64,000 nucleotides of DNA, taken from contig WJXW01000004.1 of the NCBI GenBank assembly GCA_015832175.1, forward strand, positions 2,976,001 to 3,040,000, in the 5' to 3' direction. Shown here in pieces: positions 10,430 through 21,278 of this stretch. The first letter of the stretch is position 1, and the number at the start of each line of letters is the position of its first letter. A program made the translations under genes and the position numbers. Origin of the DNA: Paraphaeosphaeria minitans (taxonomy: Eukaryota > Ascomycota > Dothideomycetes > Pleosporales > Didymosphaeriaceae). The notes below the pieces were generated by a model, which saw only the letters and a program-made list of their open reading frames with translations, was not told where the DNA came from and ran no database searches.

Positions 10430-12752
10430 ATGGCAGAGGGCTACCAGGTCTTGGAAGAATTGGGCAGTGCGTGCAGCCCAAAGTCTACCCGCCGCGCCTT
10501 GCTAACAGCGCATAGGCGGAAGCTTCGGAAAAGTGTACAAGGCCATTGAGAAGGCCACGGGCGAGACGGTTGCTATCAAGCTGGTACCGTTGCACCTCCC
10601 TGCCCGCCCTACGACCCCCACGCTCACCCATTCCACCAGATCGACCTCGAAGAGAGCACCGATGAGCTCGCCGACATCCAAGCCGAGATTAACCTGCTGG
10701 GCACCTGCAAAAGTCCCTACGTCACCGAGTACAAGACGAGCTTTGTACGGGGCGTGAAGCTATGGATCGTCATGGAGTTTCTGGGCGGAGGCTCTGCGTT
10801 GGATCTGGTATGTGGATCGGACGAGAACTGTACCTGACGCAGTCTAATGCTTGCAGATGGCTCCCGCACCCTTCGGCGAAGCCCACATCGCCATCGTGTG
10901 CCGTGAACTCCTGCTCGGGCTGGTCTACCTGCACGGCACCGGCAAAATTCATCGAGACATCAAGGCTGCCAACGTCTTGCTCACTGACATGGGCAAGGTG
11001 AAGCTGGCCGATTTCGGCGTTGCCGCGCAGTTGACCAACCTGAAGTCGCAGCGCATGACTTTTGTCGGCACGCCTTATTGGATGGCACCAGAGGTCATAC
11101 AAGAAGAAGGCTATGATTTCAAGGCCGATATCTGGTCGCTGGGCATCACTGCCATTGAGCTAGCCATGGGACAACCGCCACACTCTGGCTCTCACCCCAT
11201 GAAGATCTTGTTCACCATCCCAAAGAACCCTGCCCCGCGGCTTGAGGGCAACCAGTGGACAAAGGAATTCAAGGACTTCGTGTCAAAGTGCTTAGTCAAG
11301 GACCCCGATTTACGAGCCAGCGCGAAGGAGCTTCTTGAACACAAGTTTATCCGCAAGGCTGGCAACATCCAAGCCATGCGGGAGTTGATCGAGCGCAAGC
11401 AGATGCACGACGCTAAGCAGGAGACTACCAAGCATATCAAGTACTACGAAGAGACCATGTAAGTTGCCGGGTAAGCCTCAGGGGTTCATTACTAACGTTC
11501 CAGGGTCGATCTCTCCCCGAGGGATGAGGAAGACGAATGGAACTTCACGGTCCAACACCCCAAGACCGTTAGGATCAGTGCCACGCCCCACACAGCGAGG
11601 CGTCGCAAACCAGCGCGTATGCCTTCTGGCGAGTTGAACGCATGTGCTGCTACAATGCAGCGTATGGACCTGAACGCAGCACCACTAGGCAACATCACAG
11701 ACTCACCGCTACCCGAACGTCGTCGGCCGTCGTCGCGTATGTCGTCTACTGGTACAGCATACCGGGTGCCTTCGGGCCAAATGCCAACAACTCGACGCAT
11801 TGCAAATGTTCCTAAACAGCCTCTGGGCGTCGACCTTAGTTTCGGAAACTCGCCGTCCACGGTCAGACACTTCAAACGTGTCTCATCAGGCGAGAGGCGG
11901 ACAGCACCTGCATCGAACCCAATCGACACTGCAAATTCCTTCCATCCCAACCCGTATGCGAAGACCTTCCGCCCCTCGCCACCCAATTCAGCGCACCCCC
12001 TGGACATCCATGACGAGAACACGCCCCCGCCTACAGATTACCAACCCGTGGCTATCACCAAGGATGCCTTATACGGACGACGTGCCTACACCAAGGCTCT
12101 CGATTCCGTCTTCGAAGAAGCCCATGCAGATTCCGCATCGCCTCAGCAGCGCGAAGCCATCAGTCGAGTGCACCAGGCGTGGGCGCACCTTGACCAGGTT
12201 GATCCTGAAGGAGAGTTCTTGCTTTTAAAGGGCATGGTCGACCGATTGCAGGGAGATTCAAAGCTCGCTTCTGCGCTCGGAATCGCTGTGTCGCCTGCGC
12301 CAACCCCCACATCCAAGCAGCACAACACGAAGTCGAGCGAATCCAGCTTGGCTGGCACGACAGTACACGGCAACGGAACAACTCGCATCCGCGCCAACAC
12401 GTCGTCCACGGTGTTCGCCAAACCATTGCCCGTTGCTGACTACGCCTCTCCTATACAGGCTCAAAGTCCGTTCCAGTCTCCCATTGGCACGCCCACAAGC
12501 GCGAGCTCCGGGTCCCCGGTCAAGGGCCCCAAGCTCGTTCTCGCGCAGAACAACCCGCATCTCAAGTCTCACCGTCGCCGACAGAGCGCTTTTGTGGGCG
12601 GAGAGAAGATCTTTGGGCTTGATGGCGATGAGTTGAGCGAGAAGAAGCTGCCCGGCTACGTAGAGCCGGGCATGGAGCAACAGGGCTTGCTCGCTGATAT
12701 TCTCTACGGGCAGTGGATGCAGGGCTTGAAGAGTCGATGGCCGCTGGCGTAA
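10430..12752 (+). CDS. sepM: Sid1/SepM-like GCK-III Ste20-family protein kinase (septation initiation network)
   Basis: Five exons: 10430-10466, 10516-10583, 10640-10807, 10857-11458 and 11504-12752, giving 707 aa. The kinase domain spans about residues 5-256, with the glycine loop LGSGSFGKVY, Lys34 in [12 protein letters not shown] (Asp125), DFG (143-145) and GTPYWMAPE. The [16 protein letters not shown] activation loop and the [13 protein letters not shown] context match germinal-centre (GCK-III) kinases. Starting with [12 protein letters not shown], the sequence resembles Aspergillus SepM and Neurospora SID-1, homologues of fission yeast Sid1. Sid1 acts at spindle poles and the septum, downstream of Cdc7 and upstream of Sid2. 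The remaining roughly 450 residues are Ser/Pro-rich and mostly disordered, with a short helical segment ([14 protein letters not shown] onward) shared by this class. Orthology to Sid1 rather than another Ste20 kinase is inferred from motifs. Confidence 0.9.
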
Positions 12753-13855
12753 TTGGACACTGTCCGGGCCGTTGTGCAGGTGGTTGGCAGTGCTGTGGTC
12801 GTCGCACCGCACCGCGTTGGGCGGCAAAGGTTAAACTCTCCATTCTTGCATATACTTCTCCCTGCAACTCGCTCCTGAGTCGAGTCGCATCGTAGATTCT
12901 TTTGTGCTTCTTTGTCTTTAGTTTCACGTCTCTCTTTGGGTACAGGTGCATACACATGATTCACGAACTGACGAGCTTGGCATGAATATGATGAGCTTGT
13001 TTTGGCAAGTTTGTGGGATGCTGGTGCTTGTAATTGCTTGCATTGTATACAACAGGACGTTTGTAGGCATTTTTGGCGTTTGTTTGGGAGGGGTACGATA
13101 GGTAGGTGGTAGGATTAGCAGAAGTGCGAGGTGGGTAAGATTGTATATAGCTAGCCAGGTCAGGAGAGGTCAAGAAATGTGTAGTTTGACAATGGGTTTG
13201 CGGATGTGTAATGCGCGCTCTTACCACAACTGTGAAGTGGAAACCGCGGACGCGGGCAAGCGTCTCGACAAACGGTAGCCCTGGGCCAACTTCCTCTCGA
13301 CAACAAACACTGCCTGCCTACTCCAAATGGTGTCACATAAAGGCTTGAAGGTGCCCGGTCGCACGGTCGCTCAGCCGCAGTATCCGCCGCTATGCACGAA
13401 CCGCACAGCACGCTTGGCCGCGATTGAGAGCCCCGGACGGGCGAATCGTGGGCCATGCAACGCAGTCGGAACAAGTTTGTAGTTGGATACAATGACGAGG
13501 AAAATTGAAAATGGGAATATGTGAAGAAGGCTCCGTTGATGCTGTGAAGAGAGCGCAGAGAGACAACGCGGCGCTATTGAAGCCAGAGCTGGAGGTCAAT
13601 GTGAATGTCGAGTAGGTTGGTGGGTATAATACCTCCAGTTATCGCTGATTGAGTGGCAGACATCATCTACACAGAGATCATAGTCTGCAATACCACGATA
13701 CTTCCACAAATATTTACCAGCCACTTAGTTGGGTATATCCACACTCGGCTTCCACAGAGCCATCGTTGTCCTTGATCACGTTCACGACTCCAGACTTGAA
13801 CACACATCTCTACAACCCTGGAGAATCTTCCTTCTTCTTCATACACCAATCTGCG
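12753..13855. other. intergenic, no gene seen
   Basis: Holds the 3' end of the kinase transcript and the promoter of the next gene. No long frame, tRNA or strong repeat is visible. A CT-rich stretch (CTTCCTTCTTCTTC) at about 13827-13840 lies just before the start codon chosen for the next gene and looks like a fungal 5' leader. Confidence 0.5.
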
Positions 13856-16567
13856 ATGATGCAAGTTGGTCCGCGAATCTTTGCTCTGCGCCCTGAAGAT
13901 TGCAAAATCACCGACCTACTCGGCGAGCTCGAAGCTCAAGCATGCTGCTTCTCCACTGGAAGGACCCTGTTCTTTTCATACCCGATGCCACTTCACGTTG
14001 TCGACTTGTTGAGTCCGGATGAGCTTCGCCAGCTCCATAAGCATCTCCAAGGCATTTTCTCTCTGTACCATATGGATCAAGGCCGTCACTGGGGACAGGT
14101 CCTTAATGAAATCTTGCTTCGTCTGCAGTCTTTGGGATGTGAATTACCGGAGGTACTTCCGCTGCAACTCATGAAATTTCTCAACATTGGTGCCTACCCA
14201 ACCAAGCAGGAAATCTCCGCGATCTGTTGGATCAATGCAGGTATGCAAGGTCCACCGCCGCCGGAGGCCCACATGGATCACATCGTACAGAACCCGACAA
14301 TGGATCTCTTCTTTCTCCCAGATGGTCGCAGTATTGTCCTTCGTGACAAGGGACAGACGGTGTGTGAAGCTATGGAGGCGCAAAATTCCACCGGCTATTG
14401 GACTAAGTGGATCAACTGCATCACCAAAAACATTCCGCTTCTTGTCGACGAGAATCGGGGCAACAGATGCATAAAATCGAGTCTCAGGCTATCCCTGGCA
14501 TGGTACGTTTGGGAACATGATGGTGCGAGCTACGGGGGTGGCAGATTCGTACTGCTTGATGAAAATACGGATTCTGACAGCAATTCGAATGAATCAAGAC
14601 TTGAGAATCTGCCATGCGCACCTGAGACGGCGGCGATGAGGAACAATGCTTATCTCAACGATCAGCGTGAAGAGGTCGCAGGACCATCGGCAAAGCCGTC
14701 CACGATGTACGAACAGCTCGAGAAGCCCATCGGACCCAAAAAAGGAGGGTCATCGCATGCTGCTGCAAAGAAGCCCAAAGAAACCTTTCACGGTAGCGAC
14801 GTGAATGCAACGCATTTTCCGTCACGAGTGGGACAATTGCAGAAGGGGCTCCAGCAAGACATCCATCCAGCGCGGCAAAATGACGGCGGGCAATGTATTC
14901 CGACTACGAAAGGCAACCGGGCAGCGGTCTTCTTTGTTGATGAACGACAGTATTTCGTAAGACTTCCGCACAACAAAATCAAACGTTTTCCGAGTGCTAC
15001 CACCATCACTCCCGCATACATAGAATCTCTGGAAGAAAATTCGGGTTCGTTATATCGCGGAGGAAGTTGTAACCACTCCACATGTCATCTCCCTGATCAT
15101 ATGATTGGATGGAGCCAATATCTCGGCGACTATTCTGTCTGTCCCCGTAGATTCGACCCGGAATTGCATAAGGTCTTGAACCCACGCTCGATTAACAGGC
15201 TAGCGTTTGAAGCCTACGAGCACTTTCAAGCGGCCCACAGAAACGAGGAGGCCGTGCTGTTCTACGATTTCCCCACAACTAGGAGATCGTCGGTAGATAT
15301 GGTCGAGATGCCTACTTCATTGGTCATATTTGTCGAAAGATTGACAGCTTTCGAGGTTCAGCAGATATTGATTGGTAAACTCGACATTGACTGGAGTGGC
15401 GCTCAAGGTTGGTATCTTCTTCCCAGGAATGTCTTTATTCCAAAGTACGACCTATGGACCGACAAGTATGTGGCCGCCCCTTGTCGAGTGTCGGGATACG
15501 ATGCATTCGGAAAATTCCCTTTGGAAGATCCTGGAGAGTTCCTGGACCGGCTCACAGATTCCGCATACAATGCCTTTCTCCAAGGTCAAGTGACTGCCGC
15601 ACGTTGTCCTGAGGGGTGGTGCTTGGTTTCTGTGCCTTGGGCGGCGCGCCACAGATATGGTCTTGTATCGGTCATGGACATGAGTAATGAGGAACTTACG
15701 GGTGCTGCGGATGGCACTAAGGAGTCTGCCCTCTCTACCAAAGGCAAGAACAAGCATCGTGCGCTCGAGGGCGAAAAAGCTAGTAAGTCGGTTCCTCGGA
15801 AATTGTCTTCACAAACTGCTATTATCGAGGAGGATGATTTGAGGTGCTAACAATATGTATCCAGTTGTCACAAGTTTTATCGACGCACACGTTCCATATC
15901 TATGGCTTGAAGAGGATATCTCGCATCTTCCGGCCTTCAAGACCTCAACTCAAGTGCCTGCTACCACCAATTCATTAGATGATAGGAAGCCGCAGGCGGC
16001 AGACCTTCCATCTCTCACAATCAAACCCACAAGAATACTCCACTCACATTGTCTACCACTCATACCCCACCCGTTTTCGTGGATGGTGAGCCTTCTCATG
16101 TTCCTTGGTCAGCAAATTGCAACAAGATTGGACCCAATCGAAAAAGCTTGGGAGGGAAACCAAAGAGAAGTGCCGAAAAGCCACCAAAAGGCTTGCCATC
16201 ATTGGGAAGCAAGCACAACAGCCAGGCGTATGACTATGTCGATTGTGGTGACTGTGGGTGGTCGACCGCAAATTTCGGTTCGTCCCGTGCAACCAAGAAT
16301 CCGCCACCGACCGTTGCACGTCACTCAACGGTTACGATCCACCCAACGGCCACGCGTCGCTTAACGGTGCGTCCTAGAAGCTTCTCTCCACCTCGTTCGA
16401 GCGCTCAAAAGGTCAAGCCGCTCAAGCATTCCCAACCTTTATCCGCATCCCCTCACCATATGTATCGCGCTGATGTACCCTGGTATCCGAAGGGTGGGAA
16501 ATATGCAGAATTATTGCCGTCACTATATCAGGGAGCTGGAGCTGACGACTGGTTCTATATTGACTGA
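13856..16567 (+). CDS. orphan protein of about 660 aa or more, 3' end uncertain
   Basis: I do not recognise this protein. The frame is open from 13649, but the first ATGs are the tandem pair at 13856/13859 (MMQVGPRIFALRPEDC). Without splicing it ends at 15850. A clear donor GTAAGT at 15783 and an acceptor ATCCAG ending at 15864, preceded by GCTAAC, suggest an 82-bp intron into a second frame that stops at 16364. A direct splice from 15783 to 15996 would instead reach the frame ending at 16567, whose tail (WYPKGGKYAELLPSLYQGAG) looks more protein-like. The body alternates folded-looking stretches with a low-complexity middle. It contains several Cys and His (GGSCNHSTCHLPDHMIG) that could bind metal, but I see no named motif. 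No signal peptide or membrane span is seen. The exon 1 frame is confident; the function and the last exon are not. Confidence 0.6.
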
Positions 16568-17908
16568 ACAGTGACTGAGTCATCTTATCGTAGTGCGGGT
16601 TACGGGAAATGTGGTAGTAACGATTTGTTGGGGCAGGTTCTTCATAAGTGGCCAATTTCTGAGCGCACACTCTGGTTCAATGTCGTGGGGCCAGCTTTTC
16701 TATGAGCTTCTGTGCTCTTCACGAGTATGGTAATGTAATGACTTGGGGTTTACGCAGCAGGGTCTTGGACGTTCATCGGCACAGTGCAGCTCATGGTTAT
16801 CTTTTTGCTGAGTATTCCTCGTCATTTGATTTCCATGTGTGCTCGAGCTCTACCTAGTGTAGTCTAAGCTCTTTAGATTTCGTGTCCACATACAAGCTCT
16901 CATTTTCAGCTCATGTGCGCAGTAGATGCATGTCGAGATTGATCTGAGCGCTTTCACTCCAGACTTTCTGCGTTCGATGACAAGCGACCAAGATACAACG
17001 CCGCCCCCATAAAAGGATATTATAAACACACGGAGGGTATTCAATTCTATCGCACAACCCTCATCACCCACGCATAATGAAACGCAAGCTGGACTTGTTC
17101 TCGGCATTTCGAAACGGTCCATGAAGGTTGTACGAGCAGCTATAGGTATACATTCATGCCCATGCTCTGGCCCTTGCTCAAACCCTCCATCTTCTTCCTC
17201 TCCACCATGCAGTTCACCCCTGTCTCATCGCCCGGCCCACAGGTCTCCAAGCCTGTAGCAATCTTCCCCTCTGTGTGTAGGTGCGGATGGCCACATTGAA
17301 GCGTTTAGGGCCGAGCAGGGGAGAGACGCTCGGGCTTGCGGGAGGGAGTGCTGGAGGTGTATGACAAGGAGTGGGCGGCTGTGAGGCCTGGGAGCGAGGT
17401 ATTGAAGGGAAGTGACATTTTGTAGCACGAGAATGTGGGGTGTAGATGGAAGCAAAGGAAGCAGGCGGGCGGAGAATGGGGTATATCGGGTTCTGACAGA
17501 CCGTTGAATGTCCCACAGAGGGTCCCGTTGAATATCCAGTCCTCTGGACGAATCAAGAGCCGTCGTATTCGAAGAATGGCCCTGGAAGAATTGTGTCGAA
17601 AGGCACGGAGTCGAGTCTGATCTCAACAGGTGTGGAGGATCATGCTAAGCGAGGCGCGACGGTGTGTGATCTGGGAGCGCTGGGGCGGGCATCTCTGGGA
17701 ATAAATAGGTCCTTGTTTCTCTTGTTCTTGCAGAATCATCCATCACAACTATCTCACACAATTCTGCCATCAGTAACTCCAAATTTCCACCATATCAACT
17801 CATCTCAGCTCACAGCCACCTTCCACACATTTCAATATATACAGAAGGTTAGTGACTACCTTTAGTAGCACTTTTGGCACCGTTCTGACCCTCGCTGCAG
17901 CCATCACA
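16568..17908. other. intergenic, no gene supported
   Basis: Short frames on both strands only. The last 200 bp (17700-17905) is CT/CA-rich with TATA-like CATTTCAATATATACAG and probably serves as promoter and leader of the gene starting at 17909. Confidence 0.45.
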
Positions 17909-18769
17909 ATGTCTTTCTTCCAGAACAGCATTGACTCCCTCTTCGAGGAGAATGTCCCCTCTCCTCTCTACCTCCTCCCGGCGGAACTTCGCAACATGAT
18001 CTGCCACGAGGCGATCTTCGAGGGCGCCAAAAACATCACCATCTCCATTAGCGAGACAGGCAAAATCACCTTGCCTACTCTTATGGCCGTCTCCAAGCAA
18101 ATCCACAGCGAGACCTACGGCTACATTGTGGCAGCGCTCCGGGAACCTGCCACAATTTTCGAAGCCAAAGTGCGCAACTACGACACCAAGCCCCTCCTCG
18201 CTACTATCAAGCGTATTTCCCAGCAAACTGGGATTGCGCAGAGCGAGCTGGTGGCACGCACACAAGTCCGGTTCGTTGGGGCTGTCGACATGGGCAACCT
18301 GCTGGTGTGGATCCAGGGTACCATCGCCAACCCAACGGCCACTCCCATCTTCCCCTTTGAGAAGATGGACACGCCATCTTTCTCGGGGGAATCTGTCTTC
18401 GAGGGCAGACTCTCTCTAAAGTCCCACATCATCTCCTACAGGGAGTTTGAGCAGCGCAAGGAGCTGCAGGCGTGGAATCGCTCGGCGCGCGAATTCCTCA
18501 CCAACCTCGAGGAGGCAGACTTGGGGGTCCTAGGGAGGCCGAAAGGCGAGCACTGGCGGTTTGAGAGCGACGCCGCGGTTCAAGTGGCGGTGTTCAACAC
18601 ATTCGCCCAGTGGCACGACATCTTTCTTCGAAAGAAGACGATCCAGGCCAGAGTCCTCGGCCAGAGGGAGAGGAAGCGTGTTGAAGACGAACACGTCTAT
18701 GTGGCTTCGGCCATGTGGCAGTTTGGAGAGCGTCTGCAGATGATGGCGCAGCGCTGGACGACGCAGTGA
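17909..18769 (+). CDS. small 2EXR/F-box-like fungal protein
   Basis: Single exon, 286 aa, starting MSFFQNSIDSLFEENVP at 17909 with a good CACAATG context. The frame extends a few codons upstream only through a GTG, which is not a start in this organism. After a short lead comes LYLLPAELRNMICHEAIFEG, followed by LPTLMAVSKQIHSETYGYI. This is the arrangement of the fungal 2EXR/F-box-related domain (LPxELRNxIY ... LLxVCRQIRxEa). Such proteins are very numerous in Pezizomycotina and mostly uncharacterised. Some are presumed substrate receptors, but nothing here proves SCF binding. The rest is helical and charged, without recognised repeats. Confidence 0.78.
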   Translation: MSFFQNSIDSLFEENVPSPLYLLPAELRNMICHEAIFEGAKNITISISETGKITLPTLMAVSKQIHSETYGYIVAALREPATIFEAKVRNYDTKPLLATIKRISQQTGIAQSELVARTQVRFVGAVDMGNLLVWIQGTIANPTATPIFPFEKMDTPSFSGESVFEGRLSLKSHIISYREFEQRKELQAWNRSAREFLTNLEEADLGVLGRPKGEHWRFESDAAVQVAVFNTFAQWHDIFLRKKTIQARVLGQRERKRVEDEHVYVASAMWQFGERLQMMAQRWTTQ

Positions 18770-18893
18770 GAAAGCTATTCGCTCTCACCTGTCCGGTCAC
18801 TCCTCACGACATTTCGGCTTCGTCGTATCCTCAGGCAAGGAGGTGACCATTCTACGAAAGTCACTTCGAGTCGGTTCATGGCTCATCATCAGA

Positions 18894-19092
18894 GGCCCTG
18901 CCACAGCCTCAGAGGTCCCGTCACAACCTCTTGCCGCGAGCTATAAGCCCGGCACAACACCTCTCAAGTCCACTGGCAATTCATCATCAGAGGTCCTGCC
19001 ACAACCTCTTGCCGCGAGCTATAAGCCCGGCACAACACCTCTCAAGTCCACTGGCAATTCATCATCAGAGGCCCTGCCACAGCCTCAGAGGT
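18894..19092. repeat. 78-bp tandem duplication
   Basis: Two near-identical 78-bp units, from ACAACCTCTTGCCGCGAGCT at 18923 and again at 19001, each running to CAATTCATCATCAGAGG. The same short edge, GGCCCTGCCACAGCCTCAGAGGTC, flanks both sides (about 18894 and 19070). This gives a nested direct-repeat pattern. It lies just 3' of the 2EXR-like gene, with no ORF of note. Confidence 0.85.
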
Positions 19093-20705
19093 CCGCGACA
19101 TGACTACATAAAAAAAAACTCTCACCTTCGCCGCACGGTGGTGGCTGAAGCTCGTCGAGCCTGCTACGAGTCTGAAGTCGTATCCCAAGGCAAGACATTG
19201 AGTTTGCTCTTCCCGACCATGGTGTTCTCGACAACCCCTCCCCAACTCTCATCTCCTCGACATGAGCCGGGGTTCGTTTTTTATCAGGGACGATTCGGCT
19301 CGGTGGTTGGGTTCGGTTGGGCGAAGGATCAAACCGGTGGGAGAGCTGTGGGCAGGCTTGAGGATGAGGGAGGGAGGGACGGAGAGAGCTGCCTGCTGGT
19401 TATTGGCGACGGACCGGAGGTGGCATTCGCAGGGTGACAGCAAATGTCACATACATCAGCATGTCTACCTGCTGTACCATGTGATGAATTGACTGCTTCG
19501 TAGCACCCGAAACCTCGCGCAGTATACTCGGCGCGTGGAATAGGGACGTGTCGTGGAAGCTCTCTTTGCATAGACATCGGGCGGCCCCGTGATGTTGAAA
19601 CCATATGCACTTGTCGTCTACCTACACATTCATGGCTCGGCTGGACCGTAGTTTATTTGATTGTGAGGAGCGATGTTACAATGCAGTGTATCCGGGACGA
19701 CATGTGATGTCCGGAGATCAAGCGGAAGTTCCGGTTGCAAGATCACGTGATGGCGTGGAAGAGGAAGAGGAAGGTGCATCATACCTACCGTGCCGTACGG
19801 ATTGAATACGCAGCATCTGTGAGTGGATAATTGCACCCGCCCACCGACTTTCTCGTTTTCAATGCAACAATTCGCAACGACCTGCAGCGATTTCCAGGAC
19901 GGTCATGAGCAAACACGTCCTGTGGCGTGCGACAACGACTGGCCTATCGACCCGGGTTGGTAGGTAGGTAGGTACCTAGCGACCTCGACGTATGGAGTAC
20001 CGTATGGATCTCGACGACGACCGTGTCGGTCCTCCGCCCCGCGACATTACCTACGACAACTTGGGGACCCGCGCACACAGTGTCCATCCAGCCATGGTAA
20101 TGAATGGGCGTCCTTCCTCGGTTCGATTGGCATTCCTCGCGGCTGGTCAAATGTCTGTGCAACTGGAGCGCACCGCCCCCGCGTCGTTGCGATACGTTTC
20201 CGCAAGACGAAACGTGCCGCTCCCACGAGTTCCACGCCGTCGCACTAAAGGGCGACATCCTCACGTTGGAGACTACCAGTATGCCCGTCGGATGATGGAC
20301 CTCAATCCGCCCACACATGGCACCAAAGGCCCAGAACTTGACGCAATCTCGACAGCGAGCGTAGGTACTGTTACGAAAGGCAGGCCGATGCCGCAGCTCC
20401 CAGGGGTGTGTCGCGGATGTCAAACTAGAGGCGGCCCCGATTGAGGAATCCCTGTTTTCGCTCTCCGATGTCTGATACCTGATCCGGTCCCGCAGACGGC
20501 ATCAAAAGCCATGTGACTCCGCGACCTTTCCGCATTCCGCTAGAGGGACAACGGCTGGATTCTTTCACAGGCTGGAAGGCAGATCGGAGATCGGTGGCGC
20601 CGATACCATGCGCAGGCTGCTGGGCTGAGAGGCGTGAATGGTTGGGTTTCATGTCATGTTATGTCATGTCATGTCATGGTACTGGTCGGTAGACTCTGAT
20701 GATCA

Positions 20706-20815
20706 GGTTGAAAGCTGGGCTGGGAGCGCAGATGGAATGTGTGGTCCGAGGGTTGAAAGCTGAGCTGGGAGCGCAGATTCGATGTGTTGGTCCGAGGGTT
20801 GGAAGCTGGGAGCGA
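20706..20815. repeat. 45-bp tandem repeat, about 2.4 copies
   Basis: GTTGAAAGCTGGGCTGGGAG begins at 20707, a close copy begins at 20752, and a shortened third begins at 20798 (GTTGGAAGCTGGGAG). The spacing is 45-46 bp. The intervening sequence GTGTGGTCCGAGG / GTGTTGGTCCGAGG is conserved. Confidence 0.8.
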
Positions 20816-21278
20816 TCAACCCCTAAACTTGGCGAAAGAAGCTATCGATGCCAAATTGCGACAAGCGATGAGCTAATTGTGGAGGATGGGGAGCGGGAGC
20901 AGGGGTTACCGTCCAAGGGGGCGTGGTGGCAACGTGCGTACGCCTGCAAGCATCACTCCGGTCCCTCCCTCGCCCGCTGCTGTTCGCGGGTCGCCAGCCA
21001 ACCCTATTAGACTATCGCACATGTTAAAAGGGGCCCGGCCAGCCTTACAGCACTCGGCTGTGCAGAAGTGCGGCCTCAATCAGGACGTGCCCTTGCTCCG
21101 CCCGTGTCCGGCCATTTGAAGTCATTCTGCTTTCCCTAGGTCTATCATTTCCTTGTTCTCCCACTCTCGTCACTCTCGTGGTCGCACGAGAGGAGCAAAC
21201 GACTGCCGCCGCTCATTACACACACACAAACCCACAAACACAATCACACTCACACACACTCACACACACACGCCCACC

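Larger units (their letters stand above)
18770..21278. other. intergenic, repeat-bearing, no gene supported
   Basis: Apart from the listed repeats there are GGTAGGTA runs at about 19957-19980 and a (TCATG)n run at about 20650-20680. Frames such as 19992-20444 (+) are overlapped by antisense frames of equal size and match nothing I know. The final 60 bp before 21279 is an almost pure CA/CACT-rich leader of the glycosyltransferase gene. Confidence 0.5.
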
